A stretch of 54,613 nt of DNA, taken from positions 1 to 54,613 of the forward strand of contig JAGZQO010000024.1 of NCBI GenBank assembly GCA_018382125.1. Reading direction: 5' to 3'. Under the pieces are notes generated by a model. The model did no database searches and was not told the DNA's origin. It was given only the letters and a program-made list of their open reading frames with translations. Below, piece after piece: positions 10,145-18,301 of the stretch. Origin of the DNA: Collinsella sp. (lineage in GTDB: Bacteria; Actinomycetota; Coriobacteriia; Coriobacteriales; Coriobacteriaceae). A program made the translations under genes and the position numbers. Numbering within the stretch: the first letter of the stretch is position 1; every line of letters starts with the position of its first letter.

Positions 10145-10264
10145 CATGTGGGGTCCTTTGGAGTCACCCTTTAGGCGGAACTCTCCTAATTATTTGGATG
10201 AGTCGTTTACTTACTTGTACTGTTACCGTCTTCCCGCTCTTGTTGGGGTATGCTTTGTTCGTAT

Positions 10265-10279
10265 GTAAACGTATGACAT
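10265..10279 (+). promoter_or_regulatory. LacI-family operator upstream of the repressor gene
   Basis: TAAACGTATGACATG closely matches the three copies of AAACGKTTGACATAT in front of the first GH32 gene. It sits 20 bases before the repressor start, near a possible promoter (TTGTTG about 16 bases before TATGTA), as expected for autoregulation. Confidence 0.55.
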
Positions 10280-10298
10280 GTTGATGGGGGAGGGTGCT

Positions 10299-11309
10299 AT
10301 GGCTCGCGAGAGTGCTCGTTCTAAGGATACGGCTAAGCCTGGCATCAAGGAAGTTGCGGCGGTGGCGGGGGTTTCGCCTACTACGGTATCTCGCGTGCTT
10401 AATAATCGCGGCTATATTAGCCAAGAGACCCGCGATAAGGTCCATGCCGCGATGAAGCGCATCAACTATACGCCCAACGATATCGCCCGTGCCATGCTCA
10501 ACGGTCGCCTGAATCTTATCGGTATGATCGTCCCCTATGTCAGCAGTCCGTTTCATGCCCAAGTGGTTCAAGTCATTGAGCATACCCTGGCCGAAAACGG
10601 TTTTAAGATGCTGCTGTGCAATAGCGCCAATCGACCCGAGCTTGAGCGCTCTTATATCGACATGCTTCGACGCAATATGGTTGATGGCGTCATCGTCAAC
10701 TCGCTTAATATCGGTGCCGAGGCGTATGCCGAGATGGGCTTGAGTCTGGTTGGTATCGACTGCGACCTTGGCGAAGCCTCTGTTCAGATTGCGAGCGACA
10801 GCTATAGCATCGGCGAACTTGCCACGCGTCGCCTGATCGATGACGGATGTTCACGCATCCTGTGCCTGCGCAGCAATAGCCGCATGCGCATGCCTGCCAA
10901 TAAGCGTACCGATGCCTACCTCGATGTTGTTGAGCAGGCCGGTTTGCCCGCGCTTGTCCGTGAGGTTGAGTTCGTTAAGCCCGACGACGAAAAGAGCGCG
11001 GTCGTTGCGAAGATCCTCGATGAGAACCCCGATATTGACGGCATCTTTGCGGGAGACGACACGATGGCGGCTATCTGTCTTAACGTGATGAAGCAGCGCG
11101 GCTTGAGCGCTCCGGGCGATATTAAGGTCGTGGGCGCGGATGGTGCCCGCCGCACTATGACGTTTATGCCTGACTTAACAACCGTACGCCAAGATATCGA
11201 TCGCATCGGAGAGCTCGCGGCGCAATCCATCATTGCTCTTATTAACGGCGAAAAGCCCGAATCGAATATCAAGCTCCCCGTTGAACTCATTGAGGGTAAA
11301 ACCGCGTAG
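10299..11309 (+). CDS. LacI-family repressor of the sucrose/fructan locus
   Basis: This 336-aa protein has an N-terminal LacI helix-turn-helix (IKEVAAVAGVSPTTVSRVLNNRGYIS, residues about 15-40, in two motifs) and the hinge helix NDIARAMLNGR. It continues into a periplasmic-binding-type ligand domain (IGMIVPYVSSPFHAQVVQ onward). The start is the ATG at 10299 behind GGGGGAGGG; the in-frame ATG at 10278 lies before this site. It precedes a GH32 enzyme, a sucrose-type PTS and a sucrose-6-phosphate hydrolase. The likely inducer is sucrose, fructose or a phosphorylated derivative (inference). Matching operators occur before this gene and before the GH32 gene. Confidence 0.88.
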   Translation: MARESARSKDTAKPGIKEVAAVAGVSPTTVSRVLNNRGYISQETRDKVHAAMKRINYTPNDIARAMLNGRLNLIGMIVPYVSSPFHAQVVQVIEHTLAENGFKMLLCNSANRPELERSYIDMLRRNMVDGVIVNSLNIGAEAYAEMGLSLVGIDCDLGEASVQIASDSYSIGELATRRLIDDGCSRILCLRSNSRMRMPANKRTDAYLDVVEQAGLPALVREVEFVKPDDEKSAVVAKILDENPDIDGIFAGDDTMAAICLNVMKQRGLSAPGDIKVVGADGARRTMTFMPDLTTVRQDIDRIGELAAQSIIALINGEKPESNIKLPVELIEGKTA

Positions 11310-11362
11310 TTCATCCCGTGCCAAAAGAATTCCTCAAACACCTCTGATGACCGTTCGCCGGC

Positions 11363-11450
11363 ATATGTCAACCGTTTGCCGACGACTGGAACTGCGAAAA
11401 GACGTATTGGTGTGAAAACGTTTGACATATGAAAACGGTTGACATATCTT
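11363..11450 (+). promoter_or_regulatory. sucrose operon promoter with three LacI-type operators
   Basis: The motif AAACGKTTGACATAT occurs three times: inverted at 11363-11377 (ATATGTCAACCGTTT) and direct at about 11416-11430 and 11433-11447. The two direct copies are 17 bases apart. The first supplies a consensus -35 TTGACA at 11422-11427, and TATCTT at 11445-11450 is a fair -10 with a 17-base spacer. Operators therefore cover the promoter. The inverted copy about 50 bases upstream allows looping. Confidence 0.7.
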
Positions 11451-11493
11451 GCAGTTGTACCGAGTTAGTATCTCGTGAGAAAGGAAGTCTCGG

Positions 11494-12876
11494 ATGCACA
11501 AGGTGTATTACCAGCCTGAGGGAATTTGGGTAGGCGACATCATGCCGTACGGCGAGGACGGCACGTTCTATCTCTATCATCAGCGTGACACGCGAAACCC
11601 CGGACCTTTCGGAGAGCCGTTTGGCTGGGCACTCGCGACAACCAAGGACTTCGTCAATTACAAAGACTTTGGCGAGAGCCTTGAGCGTGGCGGCGACGAG
11701 GAAGTCGACCAGTATGTTTATGCCGGCACGGTGTTTAAGGTGGGCGACAAGTACCATGCGCTCTACACTGGTTGCAATCGCGATAAGGTCAAGGCACGCT
11801 TGATGAAGCAGGTTCTTCTTCACGCAACGAGTGACGACGCCGTCAAGTGGGAGAAGAACATCGCCGAGACGCTGCTTCCGCCCCAGGAGGGTTACGATGA
11901 CCGCAACTGGCGCGATCCCTTTGTGCTTTGGGATGAGGAGAACGAAGAGTACATGCTCATCCTCGGCACGCGTGTGGGCGAGGACAAGCGTCTGATGACC
12001 GGTCGTCTGGTCAAGTTCACCTCCAAGGACCTGGATACCTGGGAGTTCCAGGGCGACTGGTGGAATCCGGGCCTGTACACCATGTTCGAGATGCCTGATC
12101 TCTTTAAGATGGGCGACTGGTGGTATCTGGTGTTCTCCGAGTACAGTGATGGCAACAAGACCCGTTACCGCATGTCTCGCTCTATCAACGGTCCTTGGAT
12201 CACTCCTGCGGACGATTCCTTCGATGGCCGCGCGTACTATGCCGCGCGTACCGCATTTGATGGTGAGCGCCGCGTTCTCTTTGGTTGGGTTCCTACGCGT
12301 GACGAGGGCGGTGACCCCAGCTCTTACCTGTGGGGTGGCACCTTTATGCCCCTCGAGATCGTTCAGCGTGCCGACGGAACGCTCGGCACCAAGCTCCCCG
12401 ACAGCATGCTTGGCGCCTTTGGCGAGGGCAAGGCTGTCGAGACCTTTGAGCTTTCCTGCGAGTCGGGCAAGGTCGAGCAGGTGCTCGCCGCGGATGCCGG
12501 CTCCACCTACTTGCTCGATGCCGACATTGAGCTCGGCGGTAACGCTGCCGGCTTCTCGGTCAAGTTCGCCGAGGACGCCGAGACTGGTCTTTCCTATGAG
12601 TTCCGCGCCAACCTGCGCGAGGGCAAGCTCGAGTTCACGCCGGCTCCCCAGTACCCGTGGTTCCAGGTCAACAACATGGGCCTCGAGCGTCCGTTGTTCT
12701 TTAAGGGCGAGGGCACTCACCATGTGCGTCTGGTCGTCGACGACGACATCGCGACCATCTTTGTCGATGATGTTGCGCTCAACGCTCGCTTCTGCAACAA
12801 GCAGGGCCAGGGTGTGGCGCTTACCGTCACCGACGGTGCGCTCAAGTGCGCAAACGCAACGATCGCGTCTCTGTAG
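11494..12876 (+). CDS. divergent GH32-type fructan/sucrose hydrolase
   Basis: This 460-aa protein has the five-bladed propeller and C-terminal beta-sandwich layout of glycoside hydrolase family 32. The nucleophile region is WVGDIMPYGEDG (Asp15) instead of the classic WMNDPNG. The RDP motif is at 140-142 (NWRDPFVLW). The acid/base region is EMPDLF (Glu199) instead of ECPD. It is therefore a member of a divergent subgroup, probably acting on a fructoside but possibly not on sucrose itself. No signal peptide is seen, so it acts in the cytoplasm. It is the first gene behind the operator-covered promoter and lies 45 bases before the PTS gene, in the same operon. Confidence 0.8.
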   Translation: MHKVYYQPEGIWVGDIMPYGEDGTFYLYHQRDTRNPGPFGEPFGWALATTKDFVNYKDFGESLERGGDEEVDQYVYAGTVFKVGDKYHALYTGCNRDKVKARLMKQVLLHATSDDAVKWEKNIAETLLPPQEGYDDRNWRDPFVLWDEENEEYMLILGTRVGEDKRLMTGRLVKFTSKDLDTWEFQGDWWNPGLYTMFEMPDLFKMGDWWYLVFSEYSDGNKTRYRMSRSINGPWITPADDSFDGRAYYAARTAFDGERRVLFGWVPTRDEGGDPSSYLWGGTFMPLEIVQRADGTLGTKLPDSMLGAFGEGKAVETFELSCESGKVEQVLAADAGSTYLLDADIELGGNAAGFSVKFAEDAETGLSYEFRANLREGKLEFTPAPQYPWFQVNNMGLERPLFFKGEGTHHVRLVVDDDIATIFVDDVALNARFCNKQGQGVALTVTDGALKCANATIASL

Positions 12877-12921
12877 CGGCAACGAACCGTTTTATGATTT
12901 AGAAAAGGAATGGAGAGGAAC

Positions 12922-14373
12922 ATGGACTACAAGGCAGTGTCCCAGCAAGTCGTCGACAACGTCGGCGGACTGGAGAACATCGAGGGCGCCACGCATTGCG
13001 TGACCCGTCTGCGTCTGGTGCTCAAGGATACGAGCAAATACAACAAGGCCGAGCTCGAGAACATCGATGGCGTCAAGGGCGTGCTGTACAACAGCGGCCA
13101 GCTCATGATCATCTTCGGTACCGGTACCGTCAACAAGGTTTACGATGAGTTTATGGCTCTGACGGGCGTTAAGGAGATCAGTGCTTCCGAGGTCAAGGGC
13201 GCCGAGGCGGACAAGAAGGGCAAGTTCTTCTCGGTCCTCAAGGTATTCTCGGACATCTTTATCCCCATCATTCCCGCCTTCGTCGGCGCTGCAATCATCA
13301 TCGGCCTTAAGTCGCTGATCGTTGCCAACGGCCTCTTTGGCATGGAGGGCAGCCTCGCCGATCACAGCGAGTTCCTCAAGAACCTCGCAAGCTTCTTTGC
13401 CATTATCGCCACCACGTTCGACTACCTGCCTGTCCTGGTTATGTACAGCGCGGTCAAGCGTTTTGGCGGTAACCCGATCCTGGGCATCCTCGTCGGTATC
13501 GTCATGGTTCACCCGAGCCTTATGAACCGCAACACGTTCGTTATGGATCCGACGGGTGCTGAGTACTGGAACTTCGGTCCGCTATCCATTCCCATGGTTG
13601 CTTTCCAGGGCGGTGTGTTCCCCGCAATCCTGACTGCCTGGTTTATGGCCAAGGTCGAGAAGATTGCCCAGAAGTACATCCCCGAGGTCGTTTCGTTCGT
13701 CTTTGTCCCGACCGTTACCCTGATTCTTGCTAACGTTGCCCTGTTCACCGTGTTCGGCCCGCTCGGCAACCTGATCGGTGACGTCCTCGCCGGCGTAATC
13801 GATATCCTGTACAACAGGATGGGCGTCTTTGGTGCCTTTGTCTTCGCCGCGTTCCTGCAGCCGCTCGTCGTTACCGGTACGCATCAGTTCATCCAGGGTA
13901 TCGAGGCAAACCTTGTTGCCACGACTGGCTTCAACTACATCCAGGCCATCTGGTCGGTTTCCATCATCGCCCAGGGCGGCGGCGCCATCGGTATGTACCT
14001 CATTCACAAGAAGCACTCCAAAGAGCGCAACATCTGCATGTCGTCCTTTATCCCGACGCTGGTCGGAATCTCCGAGCCCGCTATCTTTGCTGCAAACATG
14101 CGCTATTCGATCATTCCGTTCATCTGCGCATGCATCGGTGCAGGCTGCGGCGGTGCCTTCGTCAAGCTCTTTGAGGTGCGCGCTATCGGTCAGGGTCTGA
14201 CCGGCGTGCTTGGCCTGCTCATCGTCACGCCCGAGACCCTCGTGTGGTATGTGGCTGGCAATCTCATCGCCTTTATCGTGCCGATCGTCTTGATCTTTGC
14301 CTACAACAAGGCAAAGGGCGTGCCGACCACCGATGAAGAGGGCGCTGGCGCTGGCTTCGACGTTAGCTTCTAG
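12922..14373 (+). CDS. PTS transporter subunit EIIBC, sucrose/beta-glucoside type
   Basis: This 483-aa permease starts with an EIIB domain whose phosphorylated Cys is in ATHCVTRLRLVL (residue about 26), followed by a ten-helix EIIC domain. EIIC signatures include VVTGTHQFIQGIE and LVGISEPAIFAAN. No EIIA domain is attached, as in ScrA-type sucrose permeases, so EIIA must come from elsewhere (often the glucose EIIA). The ATG at 12922 has GGAGAGG before it; an earlier in-frame ATG at 12910 is less likely. Its position between two GH32 genes and behind a LacI regulator argues for import of sucrose or a related fructoside as the 6-phosphate. Confidence 0.9.
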   Translation: MDYKAVSQQVVDNVGGLENIEGATHCVTRLRLVLKDTSKYNKAELENIDGVKGVLYNSGQLMIIFGTGTVNKVYDEFMALTGVKEISASEVKGAEADKKGKFFSVLKVFSDIFIPIIPAFVGAAIIIGLKSLIVANGLFGMEGSLADHSEFLKNLASFFAIIATTFDYLPVLVMYSAVKRFGGNPILGILVGIVMVHPSLMNRNTFVMDPTGAEYWNFGPLSIPMVAFQGGVFPAILTAWFMAKVEKIAQKYIPEVVSFVFVPTVTLILANVALFTVFGPLGNLIGDVLAGVIDILYNRMGVFGAFVFAAFLQPLVVTGTHQFIQGIEANLVATTGFNYIQAIWSVSIIAQGGGAIGMYLIHKKHSKERNICMSSFIPTLVGISEPAIFAANMRYSIIPFICACIGAGCGGAFVKLFEVRAIGQGLTGVLGLLIVTPETLVWYVAGNLIAFIVPIVLIFAYNKAKGVPTTDEEGAGAGFDVSF

Positions 14374-14412
14374 TTGAGCCGTTCAGTGTAATCTGAGGAT
14401 AAGTCCATTTGA

Positions 14413-14450
14413 GGAAGGGCGTTCGACTCGTGTGAGTCGAGCGTCCTTCC
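14413..14450 (+). terminator. hairpin between PTS and hydrolase genes
   Basis: GGAAGGGCGTTCGACTC pairs with GAGTCGAGCGTCCTTCC around a short loop, with one mismatch. No T-run follows. It may reduce read-through from the PTS gene into the following hydrolase or stabilise the upstream mRNA. Confidence 0.55.
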
Positions 14451-14474
14451 CCATAGACGAGAAAGTCAACGGCG

Positions 14475-15917
14475 ATGTTAAATCAAAAAAACAAGGTGAC
14501 ACGCGCGGACTATGAGCAGTGGCGTGTCGGACAGGATGAGACGGCGGCTCGCATCGCGTCCGACCCCGATAGGCTTCTGTTCCATGTGGAGCCTGAGCTT
14601 GGCTGGCTCAACGACCCCAACGGTTTGGTTCAGATTGGTGATACGTATCACATCTATCATCAATACGATCCGTTCGATGCTGCGCATGGCGGTCCAGTGC
14701 TTTGGAACCATCTGACGACAAAGGATTTTGTGACGTACGAGAATCACGGCCCCGTGCTGTTCCCCGATTCCGATTTGGATTCGAGCGGAGCGTATTCTGG
14801 TTCTGCCTTTGTACGTGATGGCAAGATTCACTACTTCTATACCGGCAACGTCAAGCATTTTGACCGCGATGATTACGACTACGTGTTGACGGGCCGTGAG
14901 CAAAACCAGATTCATATGGTTGCCGAGAATCCCGACGAATTGGGCGAGAAGCGCATGGCTGTTGGATCAGTCGATTACCCCGACGATATCGGTACGCACG
15001 TGCGCGACCCCAAGATCCTTGAGCACGATGGTATCTACTACATGGTTCTGGGCGCTCGTACGAAAGACGACCGTGGCTGCGTGCTTGTCTATACTTCGCG
15101 TGATTTAGGGGTCTGGAGCTATGCGACGCGCATTGAGCTGGGCGAGAAGTTTGGCTTTATGTGGGAGTGCCCTGATCTGTTTGAGCTTGATGGCGAGCTT
15201 ATTCTCGTTTGCTGTCCGCAGGGTGTGCCTGCCGATGGTTGGCGTTACCGCAATCCGCATCAGTGCGTGTGGTTCCCCATCGAGGCCGATTGGGAGGCGC
15301 CGAGCTTTAAAATCGTCGGGAAGGGCATGCCCCCGATGGTCGATGCCGGTTTTGATTTCTATGCTCCGCAGTCCTTTGAGGATGCTGCAGGCCGGCGATT
15401 GATGATCGGATGGTCGGGTTGCCCCGATGCGACGGCGGAAAACCCGACGGTGGCGCGCGGGTGGCAGTGCGCGTTGACGGTGCCGCGAGAGCTGAGCATG
15501 CGCGATGGTAAGCTCTGCCAGCAGCCGGCGCACGAGATTGAGAGGATGCGCGGCGACTGCGTTCGCACGACAGGCGGTGAAACCGTTGAGGAGCCGGGCC
15601 GCCTGTTTGATCTCGTGGTTTCCTGTGAGGGCGCCAAGATGGTTGAGCTCGAGATTCGCAAGGGTGTCTTTGTGCGCTATGCGGACGGGATGCTTACCCT
15701 CGACATGGGTGACGAAGGCTATGGGCGCGACCAGAGGTCGATTGAGCTCGGCGAGCTTCGCGACCTGCGCGTGCTTTCGGACACTACGATGGTCGAGATT
15801 TTTGCCAACGGCGGTGAGGCGGCACTTACGAGCCGTACCTATTCGTCGGCGGTTCCGGCGATGGCGCTGCACGCCGAGGGCGCGGCGTCGATGGATTTCT
15901 ACCGCCTCGCTCATTAA
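14475..15917 (+). CDS. scrB: sucrose-6-phosphate hydrolase (GH32)
   Basis: This 480-aa cytoplasmic GH32 enzyme has all canonical motifs: WLNDPNG (nucleophile Asp47), RDP at 177-179 (THVRDPKIL) and WECPDLF (acid/base Glu231). An N-terminal helical stretch of about 30 residues and a C-terminal beta-sandwich match ScrB/SacA. It should split the sucrose-6-phosphate delivered by the adjacent PTS into glucose-6-phosphate and fructose. It follows the PTS gene after about 100 bases that include a hairpin, so it is probably expressed from the same promoter at a lower level. A fructokinase gene is not adjacent. Confidence 0.9.
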   Translation: MLNQKNKVTRADYEQWRVGQDETAARIASDPDRLLFHVEPELGWLNDPNGLVQIGDTYHIYHQYDPFDAAHGGPVLWNHLTTKDFVTYENHGPVLFPDSDLDSSGAYSGSAFVRDGKIHYFYTGNVKHFDRDDYDYVLTGREQNQIHMVAENPDELGEKRMAVGSVDYPDDIGTHVRDPKILEHDGIYYMVLGARTKDDRGCVLVYTSRDLGVWSYATRIELGEKFGFMWECPDLFELDGELILVCCPQGVPADGWRYRNPHQCVWFPIEADWEAPSFKIVGKGMPPMVDAGFDFYAPQSFEDAAGRRLMIGWSGCPDATAENPTVARGWQCALTVPRELSMRDGKLCQQPAHEIERMRGDCVRTTGGETVEEPGRLFDLVVSCEGAKMVELEIRKGVFVRYADGMLTLDMGDEGYGRDQRSIELGELRDLRVLSDTTMVEIFANGGEAALTSRTYSSAVPAMALHAEGAASMDFYRLAH

Positions 15918-16068
15918 CCGTGCATGGAGCACGATTGGACTTGTTGGGCGGAATGTGTCGCAGTTGCCGCGGCCAACTACCGTTTATCGCGTATAGCGAC
16001 CGTTTGCGGAATAAGTAACACTCCTTAATAAACCGTGTAAAATCTCAGTTAAGCACGGAGTTTTCCAG

Positions 16069-16109
16069 GGAGACGCTGTCCTTTGTTATGTGCAAAGGGC
16101 GGCGTCTCT
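16069..16109 (+). terminator. hairpin terminator after the sucrose locus
   Basis: AGACGCTGTCCTTTG and CAAAGGGCGGCGTCT form an imperfect 15-bp stem followed by a short CTTTGG tract. It lies about 155 bases past the hydrolase and upstream of the DegV gene. Confidence 0.5.
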
Positions 16110-16192
16110 TTGGCGCTTAGATGCCGTTGTGCAACAGCGCGACGCGCGTGTCATGTATTGAAAAGCCAATGTCGAGATGGGTCGTGATAAGA

Positions 16193-17047
16193 ATGGGCAA
16201 GTATGTAATCGTGGTTGAGTCTGGGTCGGATGTAACGCCGGAGCTCTGCGAGCGCTACGGCATCGTGCGCGTGCCCATGCATGTCACGATTGGTGACGAG
16301 ACCGTCGAGGACGGCTCGATCGATCCGCTCGAGATTTATTCGCGCTGCAATGAGTTTGGCGTGATGCCCAAGACCAGTGGCTGCGCGCCTGCGGATTTTG
16401 CTCACGTGTACGACCGCATTCACGCTGAGCAGCCCGACGCGACTATTTTGCATCTTGCATATTCCGAGGCCACGACCTGTTCGCATCAGTCCTCAAAGAT
16501 TGCGGCCCAGGGGCGCGACTACGTGTTCTCCATGGACACGCGCTTTGTCTCGGTAGGCCAGTCGCTTGTTGTCGTCGAGACCGCCAAATACATCGAGGCT
16601 CACCCCGATGCCACCGTCGACGAGATCTTTGCATTTACGAACTCCGTCATGGACCGCGTGTTGCTGGGTTTTGTTCCTACGGACCTTGCCTTCCTTAAGG
16701 CGGGCGGTCGCTTGTCCAACGTCGCATTCCTTGGTGCCCATCTGCTCAAGATTAAGCCCTGCATTGAGGTGACGGGCGGTAAGTTCGTGGCGACCAAGAA
16801 GTTCCGCGGTTCTATGCTCAAGTGCTCCCGCGCCTTCATTGACCACATGGTTGCGAAGGGCGAGATTGACTACTCGCACATTGGCCTGGCGTATTCGGTG
16901 GGCCTTTCCCAGGAGCTGCGCGATGACATGGAAGTCTATGCGCATGACCTGGGCTTTAAGGACGTTACCTGGACTCAAGTCGGCGGCGTCATCTCGAGCC
17001 ACTGTGGCCCGACCGCCTTCGGTGCGGTGCTCACGCTTAAGGCGTAA
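16193..17047 (+). CDS. DegV family fatty-acid-binding protein
   Basis: This 284-aa protein has the DegV layout. The N-terminal domain begins YVIVVESGSDVTPELCERYGI and continues with VPMHVTIGDE and PKTSGCAPADF. The C-terminal domain has the GRLSNVAFLGAHLLKIKPCIEV motif. DegV/FakB-type proteins bind a single fatty acid and present it to a fatty-acid kinase (FakA). No fakA is nearby. The start is taken at ATG 16193, just before the conserved N-terminus; longer starts add a basic, non-conserved leader. The ribosome site is weak. Confidence 0.85.
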   Translation: MGKYVIVVESGSDVTPELCERYGIVRVPMHVTIGDETVEDGSIDPLEIYSRCNEFGVMPKTSGCAPADFAHVYDRIHAEQPDATILHLAYSEATTCSHQSSKIAAQGRDYVFSMDTRFVSVGQSLVVVETAKYIEAHPDATVDEIFAFTNSVMDRVLLGFVPTDLAFLKAGGRLSNVAFLGAHLLKIKPCIEVTGGKFVATKKFRGSMLKCSRAFIDHMVAKGEIDYSHIGLAYSVGLSQELRDDMEVYAHDLGFKDVTWTQVGGVISSHCGPTAFGAVLTLKA

Positions 17048-17125
17048 AGGCCGCAGGCGAGCGTTCTTCAGCCTGACATCTCGACGTAGACCCCAGCCAT
17101 GGTGATGGGGGATAGATTAAAACGT

Positions 17126-17174
17126 GCCATTCTAGCCCGAGACGTTTAAACGCAAGCGCATGGGCTAGAATGGC
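17126..17174. repeat. inverted repeat before the PFL activase gene
   Basis: Perfect 13-bp arms GCCATTCTAGCCC and GGGCTAGAATGGC are separated by 23 bases. It lies after the DegV gene and 47 bases before the activase start. It may be a terminator of DegV, or an operator or structured leader of the activase; no T-tract is present. Confidence 0.5.
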
Positions 17175-17221
17175 TCTGGCATTTTAATTGGTTGCATCCA
17201 AGGAGAGGCAAGGTAGCGGGA

Positions 17222-18040
17222 ATGGCTGAGATGACGCTTGAGGGTGTGGACGCTCGTCCTGAGGATTCCGCATTTGCCCTAGGCCGCGTGCATTCAATCG
17301 AGACGATGGGAACGGTCGACGGACCCGGCATCCGCTTTGTGGTGTTTGTTCAGGGCTGTCCCATGCGCTGTGCGTATTGTCACAATCCCGATACTTGGTC
17401 GGTTAGCGGCGGCACCATGGTGACCGTCGAGCACCTTATGGACGAGTTCCAGAGTAACCATGAGTTTTACCGCAGCGGCGGAATTACGGTTTCGGGCGGC
17501 GAGCCACTTCTGCAGCCCGAGTTTTTGGCCGACCTGTTCCGTGCAATGCACAACAACCCCGATGGTCGTGTACATACCTGCATGGATAGCTGTGGCTACG
17601 CCTTCGACCCTCAGCATCCCGAGAAGTTCGATGCCGTTCTCAACGAGACCGACATGGTGCTGCTCGACATCAAGCATGCCGACCCGGTCGAGCATAAAAA
17701 GCTGACCGGTTGTGATCCCGCACGCATCCTGGCGTTTGGCGATGAGCTTGCACGTCGCAAGATCAAGGTCGTTATCCGCCACGTGGTGGTGCCGGGCATT
17801 ACCGACACGGTGGAGGAGTGCGAGAAGCTCGGTCGCCTCATCGCTCCATGGCACAACGTGGTGGGCCTGGAAATGCTGCCGTATCACACGATGGGTGTCG
17901 TCAAGTACGAGCAACTGGGCATTCCCTATAAGCTCGAGGGCGTGCCCCAGATGGATACCGCGCGCATGCCCGAGTTGCGCAATGCCGTTATGACCGGCAT
18001 GAAAAAGCGCCGTGCGGAGCTCAAAAACGCTATCGGATAG
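17222..18040 (+). CDS. pflA: pyruvate formate-lyase activating enzyme
   Basis: This 272-aa radical-SAM enzyme installs the glycyl radical on PFL. The 4Fe-4S motif CxxxCxxC is GCPMRCAYCHNP (Cys46, 50, 53). It follows the family-typical stretch VHSIETMGTVDGPGIRFVVF. Further SAM-binding signatures are VSGGEPLLQPEF and the C-terminal VVGLEMLPYHTMGVVKY. The start is taken as ATG 17222; a TTG frame extension to 17192 contains the AAGGAGAGG sequence and so is unlikely to be coding. It is the natural partner of the split PFL 8 kb upstream, whose radical domain would be its stand-alone substrate. Confidence 0.92.
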   Translation: MAEMTLEGVDARPEDSAFALGRVHSIETMGTVDGPGIRFVVFVQGCPMRCAYCHNPDTWSVSGGTMVTVEHLMDEFQSNHEFYRSGGITVSGGEPLLQPEFLADLFRAMHNNPDGRVHTCMDSCGYAFDPQHPEKFDAVLNETDMVLLDIKHADPVEHKKLTGCDPARILAFGDELARRKIKVVIRHVVVPGITDTVEECEKLGRLIAPWHNVVGLEMLPYHTMGVVKYEQLGIPYKLEGVPQMDTARMPELRNAVMTGMKKRRAELKNAIG

Positions 18041-18075
18041 CATGCCATAGCCCTCATATCCCCTCGTTCCCAGCT

Positions 18076-18144
18076 GAGTTGCGGTGGAATAGTTCTTGTT
18101 TTTAGGCCCATGTCGCCCAAACAGGAACCATTTCACCGCAACTT
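18076..18144. repeat. hairpin repeat family A, copy 1
   Basis: Arms AGTTGCGGTGGAATAGTTC and GGAACCATTTCACCGCAACT enclose about 28 bases. The same arms occur at 37711-37781 and 38933-39003 with different interiors. It sits in the gap between pflA and the next gene. Confidence 0.8.
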
Positions 18145-18301
18145 CGTTTTGGGTAGAGATGCGCAACAGAATCGTGCCATTTGGATAAATACGCTTGTGG
18201 TTTCTTTAAAGACACCTTAAACGCTGCTGAATATCTTTGGAAAGAAATGCCTGCTCGGTATCATGCTGCTCGTATATAAACGGTGGCAGTCAGGAGACCA
18301 C

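Noticed and set aside
11368..12882. 504-residue open frame antisense to the first GH32 gene
   Set aside because: It overlaps the recognised GH32 gene and the operator region, and the translated sequence has no domain signature.
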